DNA from: Lachnospiraceae bacterium
GTDB lineage: Bacteria > Bacillota > Clostridia > Lachnospirales > Lachnospiraceae
Direction: 5' to 3'
Length of the DNA stretch: 33,811 nt
Assembly (NCBI GenBank): GCA_024682115.1
Contig: JAIKZO010000001.1
Location: forward strand, 1-33,811
The notes below the pieces were generated by a model. That model was not told where the DNA came from and did not search any database. It saw nothing but the letters and a program-made list of their open reading frames with translations. Both the position numbers and the translations under genes were made by a program. Position 1 is the stretch's first letter. Every line of letters starts with the position of its first letter. Of the stretch, positions 14,495 to 22,162 are shown piece by piece.

Positions 14495-15670
14495 CTATTT
14501 CTTTACGATAACATCCATGATGGTGTTACCGCAATATCTGCACACATAATCTTTATCAACAGCACCGGTTATCGCACCCGCGCAGAAGGGACAACGGTCC
14601 TTGACTATCTTTTTACCCAGAGCCACCTCGAGGATGCCTTTGTGTTTTTCCAAAGTACAGTTCCTAAGATAACCCTTTCTCATCGACTGACGGATCAGAT
14701 TTATCTTCTTTTTCTCACCTTTGTTCCTGTAAGCCGGGATCATTTTGGTATCTACAAAAGGTTTGTCGCATTTGGTAAAAAACCATGCACTCCTGTCCGC
14801 CATTCCGACATAGTTCAGTCTCTTTATCCTGTTTATCAGAACGGGGACAAGACCTCCGGCTACAAAAAATGTCGTGATGACGGTCTCGATAAGATCATAG
14901 GTTATGAGCTCACGACTCTGCATATGCTTATCCGGATTAAGAATGAGATCATGATAATACTGTTCATTACCGAAGTTTCCTATCGCTTCAAGTCCCATCA
15001 TCAGCATTATCGCTATGACAAACATCGATAAGCCCATAAGGATTGCAAACAAAGCTTTTCTTGATTTCAGATTCTTGGCAGTGTAGTATTCATATCCCAT
15101 CGGTTTGCCCTTAAGCTCATTTGAGATACTGTAGAAGCGATCGCCGGTTACTACCTTTGCTCTTAAGTCTGAGCTTCCGCAGTAAGGGCATTCTCCCGTA
15201 AAGTACATCTTTTTTTCTATCCTGGCCGCACAGCTTAGGCACTCACATGTTATTGTCTTTGAGGCGAGCTCTGCTCCTTTTTCGGTACATTTGAAGTTCT
15301 TCATGTAAGTTTTCATCAGGAAGTTAAGCTCTCCCGTGATCTTTTTAACGGTCAGGCCCATTACATCCGCGAGTTCTTCAAAGCTTACAAATCCGTCGAG
15401 ATCTCCTTCAAAATATCCCGAATAAAAATATGCATTTCCGAGTTTTTCCTTCGAAAGTACCACATGGATCAGAATGATCGGTCCGACTATGATCCAGAAT
15501 ACAAATTCGGGAGTGGCCTTTGCATGGATCACCGTGTCAAAATCTCCCCAGTAGCGGATCACAAGATATATCTCCCATGATACCGAAAAAATAAGATTAA
15601 AGATCGCAAGCGCAGCAAGCACAACATTCTTTATCTTGATCCATTTGATCAGTTTTTCTCGTAAATACAT
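14495..15670 (-). CDS. membrane protein with two zinc-ribbon motifs, unknown function
   Basis: A 391-aa protein of no family I can name. Two hydrophobic segments lie near the N-terminus (residues about 17-38 and 57-72) and two more in the middle (around ALFAILMGLSMFVIAIMLMM and VITTFFVAGGLVPVLI). Between the pairs is a cytosolic-type part with DLDGFVSFEELADVMGL and a zinc ribbon with Cys 144, 147, 161 and 164. The C-terminus has a second ribbon, CPFCAGAITGAVDKDYVCRY plus CGN, in the pattern C-x2-C-x12-C-x2-C. It lies 48 bases after the CotH gene in the same direction, so it may be a partner of the CotH-DUF4956-VTC set. Confidence 0.75.
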   Translation of the reverse strand: MYLREKLIKWIKIKNVVLAALAIFNLIFSVSWEIYLVIRYWGDFDTVIHAKATPEFVFWIIVGPIILIHVVLSKEKLGNAYFYSGYFEGDLDGFVSFEELADVMGLTVKKITGELNFLMKTYMKNFKCTEKGAELASKTITCECLSCAARIEKKMYFTGECPYCGSSDLRAKVVTGDRFYSISNELKGKPMGYEYYTAKNLKSRKALFAILMGLSMFVIAIMLMMGLEAIGNFGNEQYYHDLILNPDKHMQSRELITYDLIETVITTFFVAGGLVPVLINRIKRLNYVGMADRSAWFFTKCDKPFVDTKMIPAYRNKGEKKKINLIRQSMRKGYLRNCTLEKHKGILEVALGKKIVKDRCPFCAGAITGAVDKDYVCRYCGNTIMDVIVKK

Positions 15671-15718
15671 ATTCCTCTTTTTTCCTTTTCCTTTTAATTA
15701 TGGCTCAACCATATAATA

Positions 15719-17527
15719 TTATCTCCTTTTTTTCATCTTTATCAATACTATGATCAATGCTATCATCACCGCAAAACATATGCCGTAGGTGATCAGGTTC
15801 TTTATCCTTGTATTGTTGTCCGTCTGTCCCGGCATTCCCGGAAACTGCGGCGTACCTTCCGATCCTCCGGCAAAGGCACCGGGACCGAATCCGCCTCCCG
15901 GACCTCCTTTACCTCTTTCTTCGGTGTCCTCATCATCGGAGCCGCCCATGTTCATCGTTCCCATCGCTTTGATATCGATATGCGATGCATCGATAAGGCT
16001 TGAAGAGTCCTGACGCTGGCCTGATTCCGTTGAAGGGATCGTTCCGTCAAGCTGGCCCTTTATGCTCTCCGCTCTGAGCTGAACCGTCTCATAAAGGATC
16101 CTGACTGCGTTTATATATTCATCATAATCGTAAAATGCCGTCGGATCTGTTTCGACAAGTTCATCTATCTGGTTTCTGATCCTTAAATATACTTCATCAA
16201 ATCTTCCGCCCTCAACGTATTCTTCAACCAGCTGCTGAAGGTATGAATGATATATCTCGAGATATTCTTCGTTTTCCAAAAGCGCATCGAAGAAGTTCGT
16301 AGCGGAAAAAGGATCGTCTATCGCATCGTTCATCATCTCCGTTGCATCAGCATCCTTACCCATCGACATACCGCCGAAAGAAAGGTTGTAATCCCAGGGG
16401 AAGATGTTAAGCTGTCCGTCATACTCATACAGATAATAGTTATGCGCCATCGAACCCGAAAGCGAATCCATATTTACCGCAAAAGCATGAACCGCCATAT
16501 ACTTAAGGACGTTCTCAACATCGATATATTTCTCTATATCATTTCCTTCACTTATGTTCTTAAGTGCTTCGACAACTCTCCTGTGATCGGCATCGCCGGT
16601 CTCCGTTATCGAACCGTCCCAGATGGTCTGGTAACTGTCGAGATCATCATCCGAATAGTTTAAGTTTGCTCCGCCGCTTCCGAACGAGAACATTCCGCCG
16701 CCGGGCATATCTCCGGGTTCGAAGTCTCCCATGTCGGGCCTTTCGGGTCTTTCGCTGTCGGAGTCGGAATTCTCAGCATCTGACATCTCCGGTCTTTCAC
16801 CGTCAAAGCTGAAGTTACCCATATCAGGCATGTTCCCGGGCCCGGATCCGAAACTATCTTTTCCGGATGAGGATCCATTATCTCCGCCCATCTCCATACT
16901 GTCGGGCTTATACAGTTCTCCGTCCCGGGTTCCGAAGTTCCTCAGCATAAAGCTCTGCTCAACACCTTCGAGTGCCAGATACACACCCCAGTATTCTCCG
17001 TTTACGGAAACTTCCGCGTAGTTATATAGTGAAGCTTCTGCCCCGATGAACTGATACATATCATAGATCAGTGCTTCTTTCATATTCGTGGCATCCGCAT
17101 AGTTATTATTGAGGATCAGCTTATCAAGGCCGAAGCAGGTCTGTCCGTCTACGAAATGATCGAATTCAAGTTTCATACTGAAACGGTCACTGTCCGGATC
17201 TGAAACTATGGAAGAAAGACTTGTATTGCCTTTAGGCCTTATGGCCACATCATTTATCCTGGTTCCGTTTATGACCACATCACAGACATAGTATTCTTCG
17301 GACAGGGCATTGGAGATCATATTCTCCCACTCTTCTTCATCCATCTGTATATCTATGCTTATGATCTCATCCGTATCAAAAAGTTTTGATTCGTATTCCA
17401 TGGTAACGCCGGTCCCGCCGAAAGCGTCGCTCAGTTTATCCGCGAACACAACTGCGAGAAGGCATGCTATGACCGCCACAGCCATGATCGCGATTATTAT
17501 CTTTGAAATATGTTTGTTTACAACCAT
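15719..17527 (-). CDS. CotH kinase family protein, membrane-anchored
   Basis: A 602-aa protein with a CotH domain (PF08757). Bacillus CotH is a protein kinase of the spore coat; relatives act on extracellular proteins. An N-terminal membrane segment (residues 9-29) is followed by IRPKGNTSLSS, LDKLILNNNYADATNMKEAL, EVSNGEYWGVY-like VSVNGEYWGVYLALEG and, after an insert, MAHNYYLYEYDGQLNIFPWD with YNLSFGG, which carries metal and ATP-binding acids. Residues about 215-295 form a Gly/Met/Ser/Asp-rich insert with repeated PDMG/ERPEM units. A second low-complexity stretch precedes a C-terminal membrane segment and KKRR. The domain is thus outside the cell. It follows DUF4956 by 15 bases. Confidence 0.93.
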   Translation of the reverse strand: MVVNKHISKIIIAIMAVAVIACLLAVVFADKLSDAFGGTGVTMEYESKLFDTDEIISIDIQMDEEEWENMISNALSEEYYVCDVVINGTRINDVAIRPKGNTSLSSIVSDPDSDRFSMKLEFDHFVDGQTCFGLDKLILNNNYADATNMKEALIYDMYQFIGAEASLYNYAEVSVNGEYWGVYLALEGVEQSFMLRNFGTRDGELYKPDSMEMGGDNGSSSGKDSFGSGPGNMPDMGNFSFDGERPEMSDAENSDSDSERPERPDMGDFEPGDMPGGGMFSFGSGGANLNYSDDDLDSYQTIWDGSITETGDADHRRVVEALKNISEGNDIEKYIDVENVLKYMAVHAFAVNMDSLSGSMAHNYYLYEYDGQLNIFPWDYNLSFGGMSMGKDADATEMMNDAIDDPFSATNFFDALLENEEYLEIYHSYLQQLVEEYVEGGRFDEVYLRIRNQIDELVETDPTAFYDYDEYINAVRILYETVQLRAESIKGQLDGTIPSTESGQRQDSSSLIDASHIDIKAMGTMNMGGSDDEDTEERGKGGPGGGFGPGAFAGGSEGTPQFPGMPGQTDNNTRIKNLITYGICFAVMIALIIVLIKMKKRR

Positions 17528-17542
17528 GACCTCAGACTCCTC

Positions 17543-18214
17543 TTATGACATATATTCCCCGTTAAAGGTTACAAGTGTCGCACCGGATACTCCGGCTATA
17601 GCGTTGATCCTGTTAACAAATCCCGTGGCATTATCCTTAACCCTTATTTCGGCCGTCAACTCGACGCCGGCAGAATTTACGGTCTTTGACTTGACCATAT
17701 ATCTGTCAACGGATTTATCGATGATGTTCAGGGCATTTTCCTCTGCTTTTTCATCATTGCAGTTCACGATGAGAATGTAGGGAGTATTGTTAAACCTGCG
17801 ACTTGCAAAGATGATGAGGATAAGGCCTATGATCACCGAACCTATTATGGCTAGAGGGACCATACCTGCTCCGATGACAATGCCGACGGCGAGTGACCAG
17901 AAAAGGAAGACTATCTCCATTGGCTCTTTTATCGCGGCACGGAATCTGACGATGGACAGGGCGCCGACCATACCGAGTGAAAGAACCACATTGGATGTTA
18001 CTGCCATGATAACGAGTGTAGTTACCAGCGAAAGACCTATAAGGGACATTGCAAATCCCGTGGAATACATGATCCCGCTGAAGGTCTTTTTATATACCAG
18101 AAATATGAAAAGCCCTATGACCAGTGCAAAGGCCATTCCTATCAATGTGTCTGTTACCGAAAACTCCGTTACGCTCTCAAGAAAGCTTGATTTGAAAATA
18201 TCACTGAATGTCAT
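17543..18214 (-). CDS. DUF4956 domain-containing membrane protein
   Basis: A 223-aa protein with about four membrane segments in its first 130 residues (SVTDTLIGMAFALVIGLFIF and following) and a cytosolic C-terminal half. The conserved signature MVGALSIVRFRAAIKEPMEI is diagnostic of DUF4956. The soluble part (YILIVNCNDEKAEENALNII onwards) resembles an ACT-like/MgtC C-terminal fold, which is an inference. DUF4956 genes are commonly adjacent to VTC and CotH genes, as here, and are thought to work with them, but the activity is not known. AGGAGG lies 8 bases before the ATG. Confidence 0.92.
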   Translation of the reverse strand: MTFSDIFKSSFLESVTEFSVTDTLIGMAFALVIGLFIFLVYKKTFSGIMYSTGFAMSLIGLSLVTTLVIMAVTSNVVLSLGMVGALSIVRFRAAIKEPMEIVFLFWSLAVGIVIGAGMVPLAIIGSVIIGLILIIFASRRFNNTPYILIVNCNDEKAEENALNIIDKSVDRYMVKSKTVNSAGVELTAEIRVKDNATGFVNRINAIAGVSGATLVTFNGEYMS

Positions 18215-18232
18215 TTTTGTTTCCTCCTGTTA

Positions 18233-18925
18233 TCAACCGAATCTGCGGCATGTGCCGTATTTTGAAAATGCCTGCTGCCTTATACCGTTCACCTGGATAA
18301 GATCCTGTATTATCTCCGGCAGAAAGGCATCATATTTTACTTCCAACAACATATCCTGCGGCGTATCCGTCGCGCTTATATCAGAAACCTCTTCCGTAAG
18401 AAATTCTCTGTGGAAAAGGCTGGTCCTTATACATGAATCAAACGTTATCCGAACGTTTCCGGGAACATATATATACGGTTCCCTAACGTAAGATACGAGT
18501 ATCCTCGGACGGAGCCTTTGATAATTCATCTTCGCGTACATCTCTTTTACAAGTTCGCTCGGATGATCTCTCATCCACCCGACATCTCCGTTTAATAACT
18601 TCCGGCATTCCTCTTCGGTAAGAGACGCATCATATTTAACGCAAAGATTTCCGATCTTCATCTTTTTTTCAATGGTTATGAAAGAAAGATCATCATTGTA
18701 ATATCTGATGCGGAACTTCTCTCGTTTTTCGATCCCGTCGATCTTTTCCCTCAGTGCCTTGTCATCGCTGTTGTCAAAATAGATGCTCCTTATCCGGTAA
18801 CGCCCGTCTTCTGACGTATGAGGATCGGGTGTCATTATCTGTCGCAATCTCTCGCGCATGGCTACGTATTCCGTATGAGTAATGGAATACTTAAGTTCAT
18901 GTCGGTAGTGCTTTTCTGCTTCCAT
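18233..18925 (-). CDS. VTC-domain (polyphosphate polymerase-like) protein
   Basis: A 230-aa protein with the VTC tunnel domain (PF09359), known in yeast Vtc4 as an ATP-driven polyphosphate polymerase. Tunnel-lining basic and acidic residues are visible: HYRHELKYSITHTEY, YRIRSIYFDNSDD, KREKFRIRYYN, FITIEKKMKIGN, YQRLRPRILVSYVREPYIY and MLLEVKYDAFLPEII. No SPX domain or membrane segment is present, as is usual for bacterial versions. The ATG at 18925 is chosen because AAAGGAG lies 9 bases upstream. It heads the run VTC-DUF4956-CotH, with a promoter carrying the same direct repeat as the two-component genes. Polymer synthesis is likely but not shown for bacterial members. Confidence 0.92.
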   Translation of the reverse strand: MEAEKHYRHELKYSITHTEYVAMRERLRQIMTPDPHTSEDGRYRIRSIYFDNSDDKALREKIDGIEKREKFRIRYYNDDLSFITIEKKMKIGNLCVKYDASLTEEECRKLLNGDVGWMRDHPSELVKEMYAKMNYQRLRPRILVSYVREPYIYVPGNVRITFDSCIRTSLFHREFLTEEVSDISATDTPQDMLLEVKYDAFLPEIIQDLIQVNGIRQQAFSKYGTCRRFG

Positions 18926-18956
18926 TTTTACGCACTCCTTTCGTTTGGATGTTCTC

Positions 18957-18988
18957 ATTATGACCCGCCAACCTGAAATGAACCTGAA
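18957..18988 (-). promoter_or_regulatory. VTC operon promoter with response-regulator direct repeat
   Basis: On the minus strand TTCAGGT-N4-TTCAGGT (complement of 18971-18988) is followed after 8 bases by CATAAT (complement of 18957-18962). The 11-base period and the position just above the -10 box, in place of a -35 hexamer, are typical of OmpR/PhoB-family boxes. The identical layout occurs before the response-regulator gene at 20981-21012. Confidence 0.8.
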
Positions 18989-19007
18989 CTGAATATAAAC
19001 AAATCAT

Positions 19008-19037
19008 AAAAAAAGGCCCGGGTTTTATACCCGAACC
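19008..19037 (-). terminator. rho-independent terminator of the two-component operon
   Basis: In RNA of the minus strand, GGUUCGGGU pairs with ACCCGGGCC (nine pairs, two of them U-G) around a 5-base loop, followed by seven T. It lies 21 bases after the histidine-kinase stop codon and ahead of the VTC promoter, so the VTC genes depend on their own promoter. Confidence 0.93.
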
Positions 19038-19057
19038 TCTTAAAAAGTTCTTATCCT

Positions 19058-20284
19058 TCAGAACACTATCTTTATCGTCATCGTGTTTCCGCTGGGACAG
19101 CTTGCGCTGATCTTTCCGCCATGGGTATCCGCCACAGCCTTTGCGATCGCAAGTCCCACTCCGGTTCCTCCCGTCTGCTCATTTCTCGAATCATCCGGAC
19201 GGTAGAACCTGTCAAACAACCGTTCAACATCCGGAACGGTCTCATAATGACATGTGTTAAAAACTTCTATGTTTATCTTATTTCTCTTTTTATATATAGA
19301 AAATCTTATCTCCCCGTCCGTATCGGAATATCTTATCGCATTATCCAGAAGGACCGAAAGCATCTGCCAGATCGCCGACTTTTCTCCGAACATCGTGATG
19401 TTCTCTTCTATGTCCGAAGTCATATTCTTTCCGTTGCCTTTAGCCTGAGGTTCATAAAGTTCTATAAGCTCCCACGCGGTATTGCTCAGTGAGAATTCCT
19501 CTTTGTTCGGAAGCGGATTTTCCTCATCAAGCCTTGATAACGTGACAAGTTCGCTTACGAGTTTCGAAAGCCTTCCCGTCTGTTTCTTTATGTTATCGGT
19601 CCACTCATCATCCCCGTGTTCAAGCGCGATCACATCTATGCTGGTCGAAATGGAAGTGAGCGGAGTCTTAAGCTCGTGACTTGCATCGGTGATGAACTGT
19701 TTCTGTTGTTTAATGTTGTTTGCGATCGGTCTTATCGCCCTTCTCGAAAGCAAAGCTACCAGAACAAATACGATCGCAAGGCTCAGTGCGGAAACGAGGA
19801 TCGTGAGCACGAGCAGCGACCTCATCGACATCTGCTCACGCCACGTATTAAGGAAAATGACCGTGGTGGTGGTGTCTTTTTCATCCTTTACATAGCGGTA
19901 TTCCTTATAATATCCGTGATCGGTCTTTTTATCCAGGATCTGCCTTGCATACCTGACCGCAGCTTCTTCATCCACCGAAGCTACATAATCGGTCGAAACC
20001 AAAACCGCATCTCCTTTTTCGTCAAACCTTACGGAAAAGAATCTCGTCATGTAGTTTGACTCGACATCCGGCAGTCCTTTAAAGGGACCCGGAGGCGGAT
20101 CTCCCGGCCTCGGTTTCATCGGTATCCTCTCCTCAAAGGACATTATCGCGGACAGAGTCTGATCGGCCGTACTCGTAACCACTATGAAATTAATGACATT
20201 CACCAGCACGCCTATCATGAATATGACGGCAAAAAATGCCAGCATTGCGGCAAGTATGACCCGCCGCCTCATTTTTTTAATCAT
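19058..20284 (-). CDS. sensor histidine kinase (OmpR-partner type)
   Basis: A 408-aa membrane kinase. Segment 1 is VILAAMLAFFAVIFMIGVLV, an extracellular sensor of about 120 residues follows, and segment 2 is SLLVLTILVSALSLAIVFVL. The dimerisation and phosphorylation site is ITDASHELKTPLTSI with His 203. The ATP-binding domain has the N-box DNAIRYSD and the G-boxes TGGTGVGLAIAKAVADTHGG. The start at 20284 has GGAGGT 5 bases upstream and overlaps the response-regulator stop by 8 bases, so the two are translationally coupled. The sensed signal is unknown; the sensor contains a Pro-rich PMKPRPGDPPPGPFKG stretch. Confidence 0.95.
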   Translation of the reverse strand: MIKKMRRRVILAAMLAFFAVIFMIGVLVNVINFIVVTSTADQTLSAIMSFEERIPMKPRPGDPPPGPFKGLPDVESNYMTRFFSVRFDEKGDAVLVSTDYVASVDEEAAVRYARQILDKKTDHGYYKEYRYVKDEKDTTTTVIFLNTWREQMSMRSLLVLTILVSALSLAIVFVLVALLSRRAIRPIANNIKQQKQFITDASHELKTPLTSISTSIDVIALEHGDDEWTDNIKKQTGRLSKLVSELVTLSRLDEENPLPNKEEFSLSNTAWELIELYEPQAKGNGKNMTSDIEENITMFGEKSAIWQMLSVLLDNAIRYSDTDGEIRFSIYKKRNKINIEVFNTCHYETVPDVERLFDRFYRPDDSRNEQTGGTGVGLAIAKAVADTHGGKISASCPSGNTMTIKIVF

Positions 20285-20954
20285 CGGTAACCTCCAGCGA
20301 ATAGCCTGCACCGCGGATCGTTTTTATCTCTACATCCGCATCTATGCTGCGGAGTTTCTTGCGCACAAATCCGATGTGTGTCCAGACAACATCTATATCC
20401 GATTCCGTATCCAGTCCCCATATCTTATCCATCAGATGTTCCGTGGAAAAAACGTATCCCGGATGTTGTACGAATAATTCCATCAGCTGGAATTCCTTAT
20501 TGGTAAGGTTAACACTCTTACCGTTAACCCTCATTTCATATCTGTTTGAGTCAAGTACGAGATTTCCCACTGTCTTTTCGGAATCCTGATAGCTTTCGCT
20601 CCGCCTTCCGAGTGCTTTTATCCTCGCTATGAGTTCACTGGTCGCAAACGGTTTCGGCAGATAGTCATCGGCCCCCGCCTCAAGTCCCGTCACACGGTCC
20701 TCGATCTCGGCTTTTGCCGTAAGGAGCAGAACGGGAGTGGCGATACGGTTCTTTCTTATAAGAGAAAGAACCTCAAGTCCGCTCATTCCCGGCATCATGA
20801 TATCAAGCACGATCACCTCGTAAGATCCCGCCTGAATATAATCCCAGGCATCGGTCCCGTTGTGAACGATGTCTACGGAATATTTGGCTTTTTCCAACAG
20901 AAGTTTTAAAGCCTTTGCTGTTGCGATCTCATCTTCGGCGATCAGTATGCGCAT
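20277..20954 (-). CDS. OmpR-family response regulator
   Basis: A 225-aa regulator with an N-terminal receiver domain (phosphorylation site Asp 51 in VLDIMMPGMSG; conserved Lys in LPKPFATSEL) and a C-terminal winged-helix DNA-binding domain (VNLTNKEFQLMELFVQHPGY, then DVVWTHIGFVRKKL). It precedes its kinase and overlaps it. Its promoter holds a direct TTCAGGT repeat that also occurs before the VTC gene. Autoregulation plus control of the VTC-DUF4956-CotH run is the likely role. Identification is secure; the target set is inferred. Confidence 0.96.
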   Translation of the reverse strand: MRILIAEDEIATAKALKLLLEKAKYSVDIVHNGTDAWDYIQAGSYEVIVLDIMMPGMSGLEVLSLIRKNRIATPVLLLTAKAEIEDRVTGLEAGADDYLPKPFATSELIARIKALGRRSESYQDSEKTVGNLVLDSNRYEMRVNGKSVNLTNKEFQLMELFVQHPGYVFSTEHLMDKIWGLDTESDIDVVWTHIGFVRKKLRSIDADVEIKTIRGAGYSLEVTDD

Positions 20955-20980
20955 GATATACTCCTTTCCTTAATAATGAT

Positions 20981-21012
20981 ATTATCAACAGTCAACCTGA
21001 AATTCACCTGAA
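20981..21012 (-). promoter_or_regulatory. response-regulator promoter with direct repeat (autoregulation)
   Basis: On the minus strand TTCAGGT-N4-TTCAGGT (complement of 20995-21012) is followed after 8 bases by GATAAT (complement of 20981-20986). Repeat sequence, 11-base period and 8-base distance to the -10 box are all identical to the VTC promoter at 18957-18988. Confidence 0.8.
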
Positions 21013-21015
21013 ATC

Positions 21016-22080
21016 TTAAAGGCCATGCAGAGCATCGAATATCCTGTCATTTCTCTTTATGATCAGATTGGATGCATTCCTCCAGAATTCAAGATACTGT
21101 TCTTCCCTGAAAGGAAGGGCGTTTCCGTTTTTGTCGTAACTGTCAAAGTGTCCCGCCCATAACTCCTTCGGCTTACCGTAGTGCCCGTAATGGCCTTTTT
21201 CCGTATAGTCCTGGAGAAGATATTTATCGATAAATGATTCCCATCCGGGAGTGACATAGCAGATCATGTTGCTTCCGTCTTCGATATCGTCCACGAGCTG
21301 GCACGGTTGGTTATCGAATCTCCTTTTGTCGTCTTCGATGAACGGTAAAAGGAAATACTTCATAAAGAGTATGAGTTTGTCGTTGTTTCCGAGAACATGT
21401 CTTAATCTGATCCTGTTTACGGGTTCTTTGCCGTCCTCTTCCAGGAAGTAATTGTAGATAGCCATAAGGAATATATCAAAAAAGTCCCTCGACGTTCCCG
21501 TACCTCTGCTCTGGTTTATGCTGATCCCTTCTCTCCACGGAAGAGGCATGAAATTACCAGGAGTGTGATAAAGATCGATGAAGGTAAGAGCCTCCTTGGG
21601 CCAGGGAAATTCCCTTCCGGTCGCACTTTTGTGGAGTTCCTTATGATCCCAGTAATATGCCTTATTTGTCGTTGCGACCGAATTCATCGTATCGCCCCTG
21701 AAAGAGAGTCCTCCGGTGCAGTCAGGTTCTCCGAGTTCATACTTAAGACCGTACTTATTGTATTTGTTTTCACGGTCATACTGCCTGCGGATCACTTTTT
21801 TATCCAGACGGTTGATCACCTTTCCGAATATCTTTTCGTAAATGACATTGGCTTCCATGGAAGAATCCGCATCATAATCGATCTTGTTGTTCCTGAAAGC
21901 GGTATATCTCGTCATTGTCGAATCGTTGGGACTTACGAGATGGCGATCCGTCGTCGGATCTATGCAGTCACTGACCACATCGTAGTATCTGAAGTTCTCT
22001 TTCCTCAGATTCATGACGGTGTCGAGTGATCTTGTCTTTCTTTCTTCTGTTGAATATCTGTTTTCAAAAGTATTGTTCAT
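21016..22080 (-). CDS. uncharacterised 354-aa protein (DUF6994-like)
   Basis: A soluble protein without signal peptide or membrane segments. Recognisable blocks are GGLSFRGDTMNS, then DLYHTPGNFMPLPWREGISI, QSRGTGTSRDFFDIFLMAIY, and a C-terminal EQYLEFWRNASNLIIKR. The H.PGNF.PLP..GI..N..RG and FW.N...LI..R pattern suggests the family I know as DUF6994, without known function; this is from memory. The smaller protein at 9151-9921 shares the pattern. It is a single gene between the hybrid kinase gene and the two-component promoter. A long RNA-capable dyad overlaps its ribosome binding site GGAGG. Confidence 0.75.
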   Translation of the reverse strand: MNNTFENRYSTEERKTRSLDTVMNLRKENFRYYDVVSDCIDPTTDRHLVSPNDSTMTRYTAFRNNKIDYDADSSMEANVIYEKIFGKVINRLDKKVIRRQYDRENKYNKYGLKYELGEPDCTGGLSFRGDTMNSVATTNKAYYWDHKELHKSATGREFPWPKEALTFIDLYHTPGNFMPLPWREGISINQSRGTGTSRDFFDIFLMAIYNYFLEEDGKEPVNRIRLRHVLGNNDKLILFMKYFLLPFIEDDKRRFDNQPCQLVDDIEDGSNMICYVTPGWESFIDKYLLQDYTEKGHYGHYGKPKELWAGHFDSYDKNGNALPFREEQYLEFWRNASNLIIKRNDRIFDALHGL

Positions 22081-22083
22081 AAT

Positions 22084-22146
22084 GATACCTCCATAATAAT
22101 GTTTTATTTACACATATTATGAAGGTATCGAAGTTTAAGATGTTAA
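22084..22146 (-). promoter_or_regulatory. promoter element and dyad enclosing the ribosome binding site of the 22080 gene
   Basis: Arms GATACCTCCATAAT (22084-22097) and ATTATGAAGGTATC (22116-22129) flank 18 bases. In RNA of the minus strand all 14 positions pair (one U-G), and the downstream arm contains the GGAGG of the gene. The upstream arm ends in CATAAT (complement of 22116-22121), which may also be the -10 box; in that case the dyad acts as DNA rather than RNA. TTAACATCTTAAAC (complement of 22133-22146) lies 11 bases further up, as before the gene starting at 9029. Confidence 0.5.
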
Positions 22147-22162
22147 GGATTGTGCCCGGGTA

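Noticed and set aside
15671-15718. Terminator between the CotH and zinc-ribbon genes
   Set aside because: Only a short weak inverted repeat without a T-run is present, so transcription probably continues.
15789-16013. Plus-strand proline-rich frames opposite the CotH gene
   Set aside because: They are antisense shadows of the Gly-rich CotH insert, without ribosome binding sites or family resemblance.
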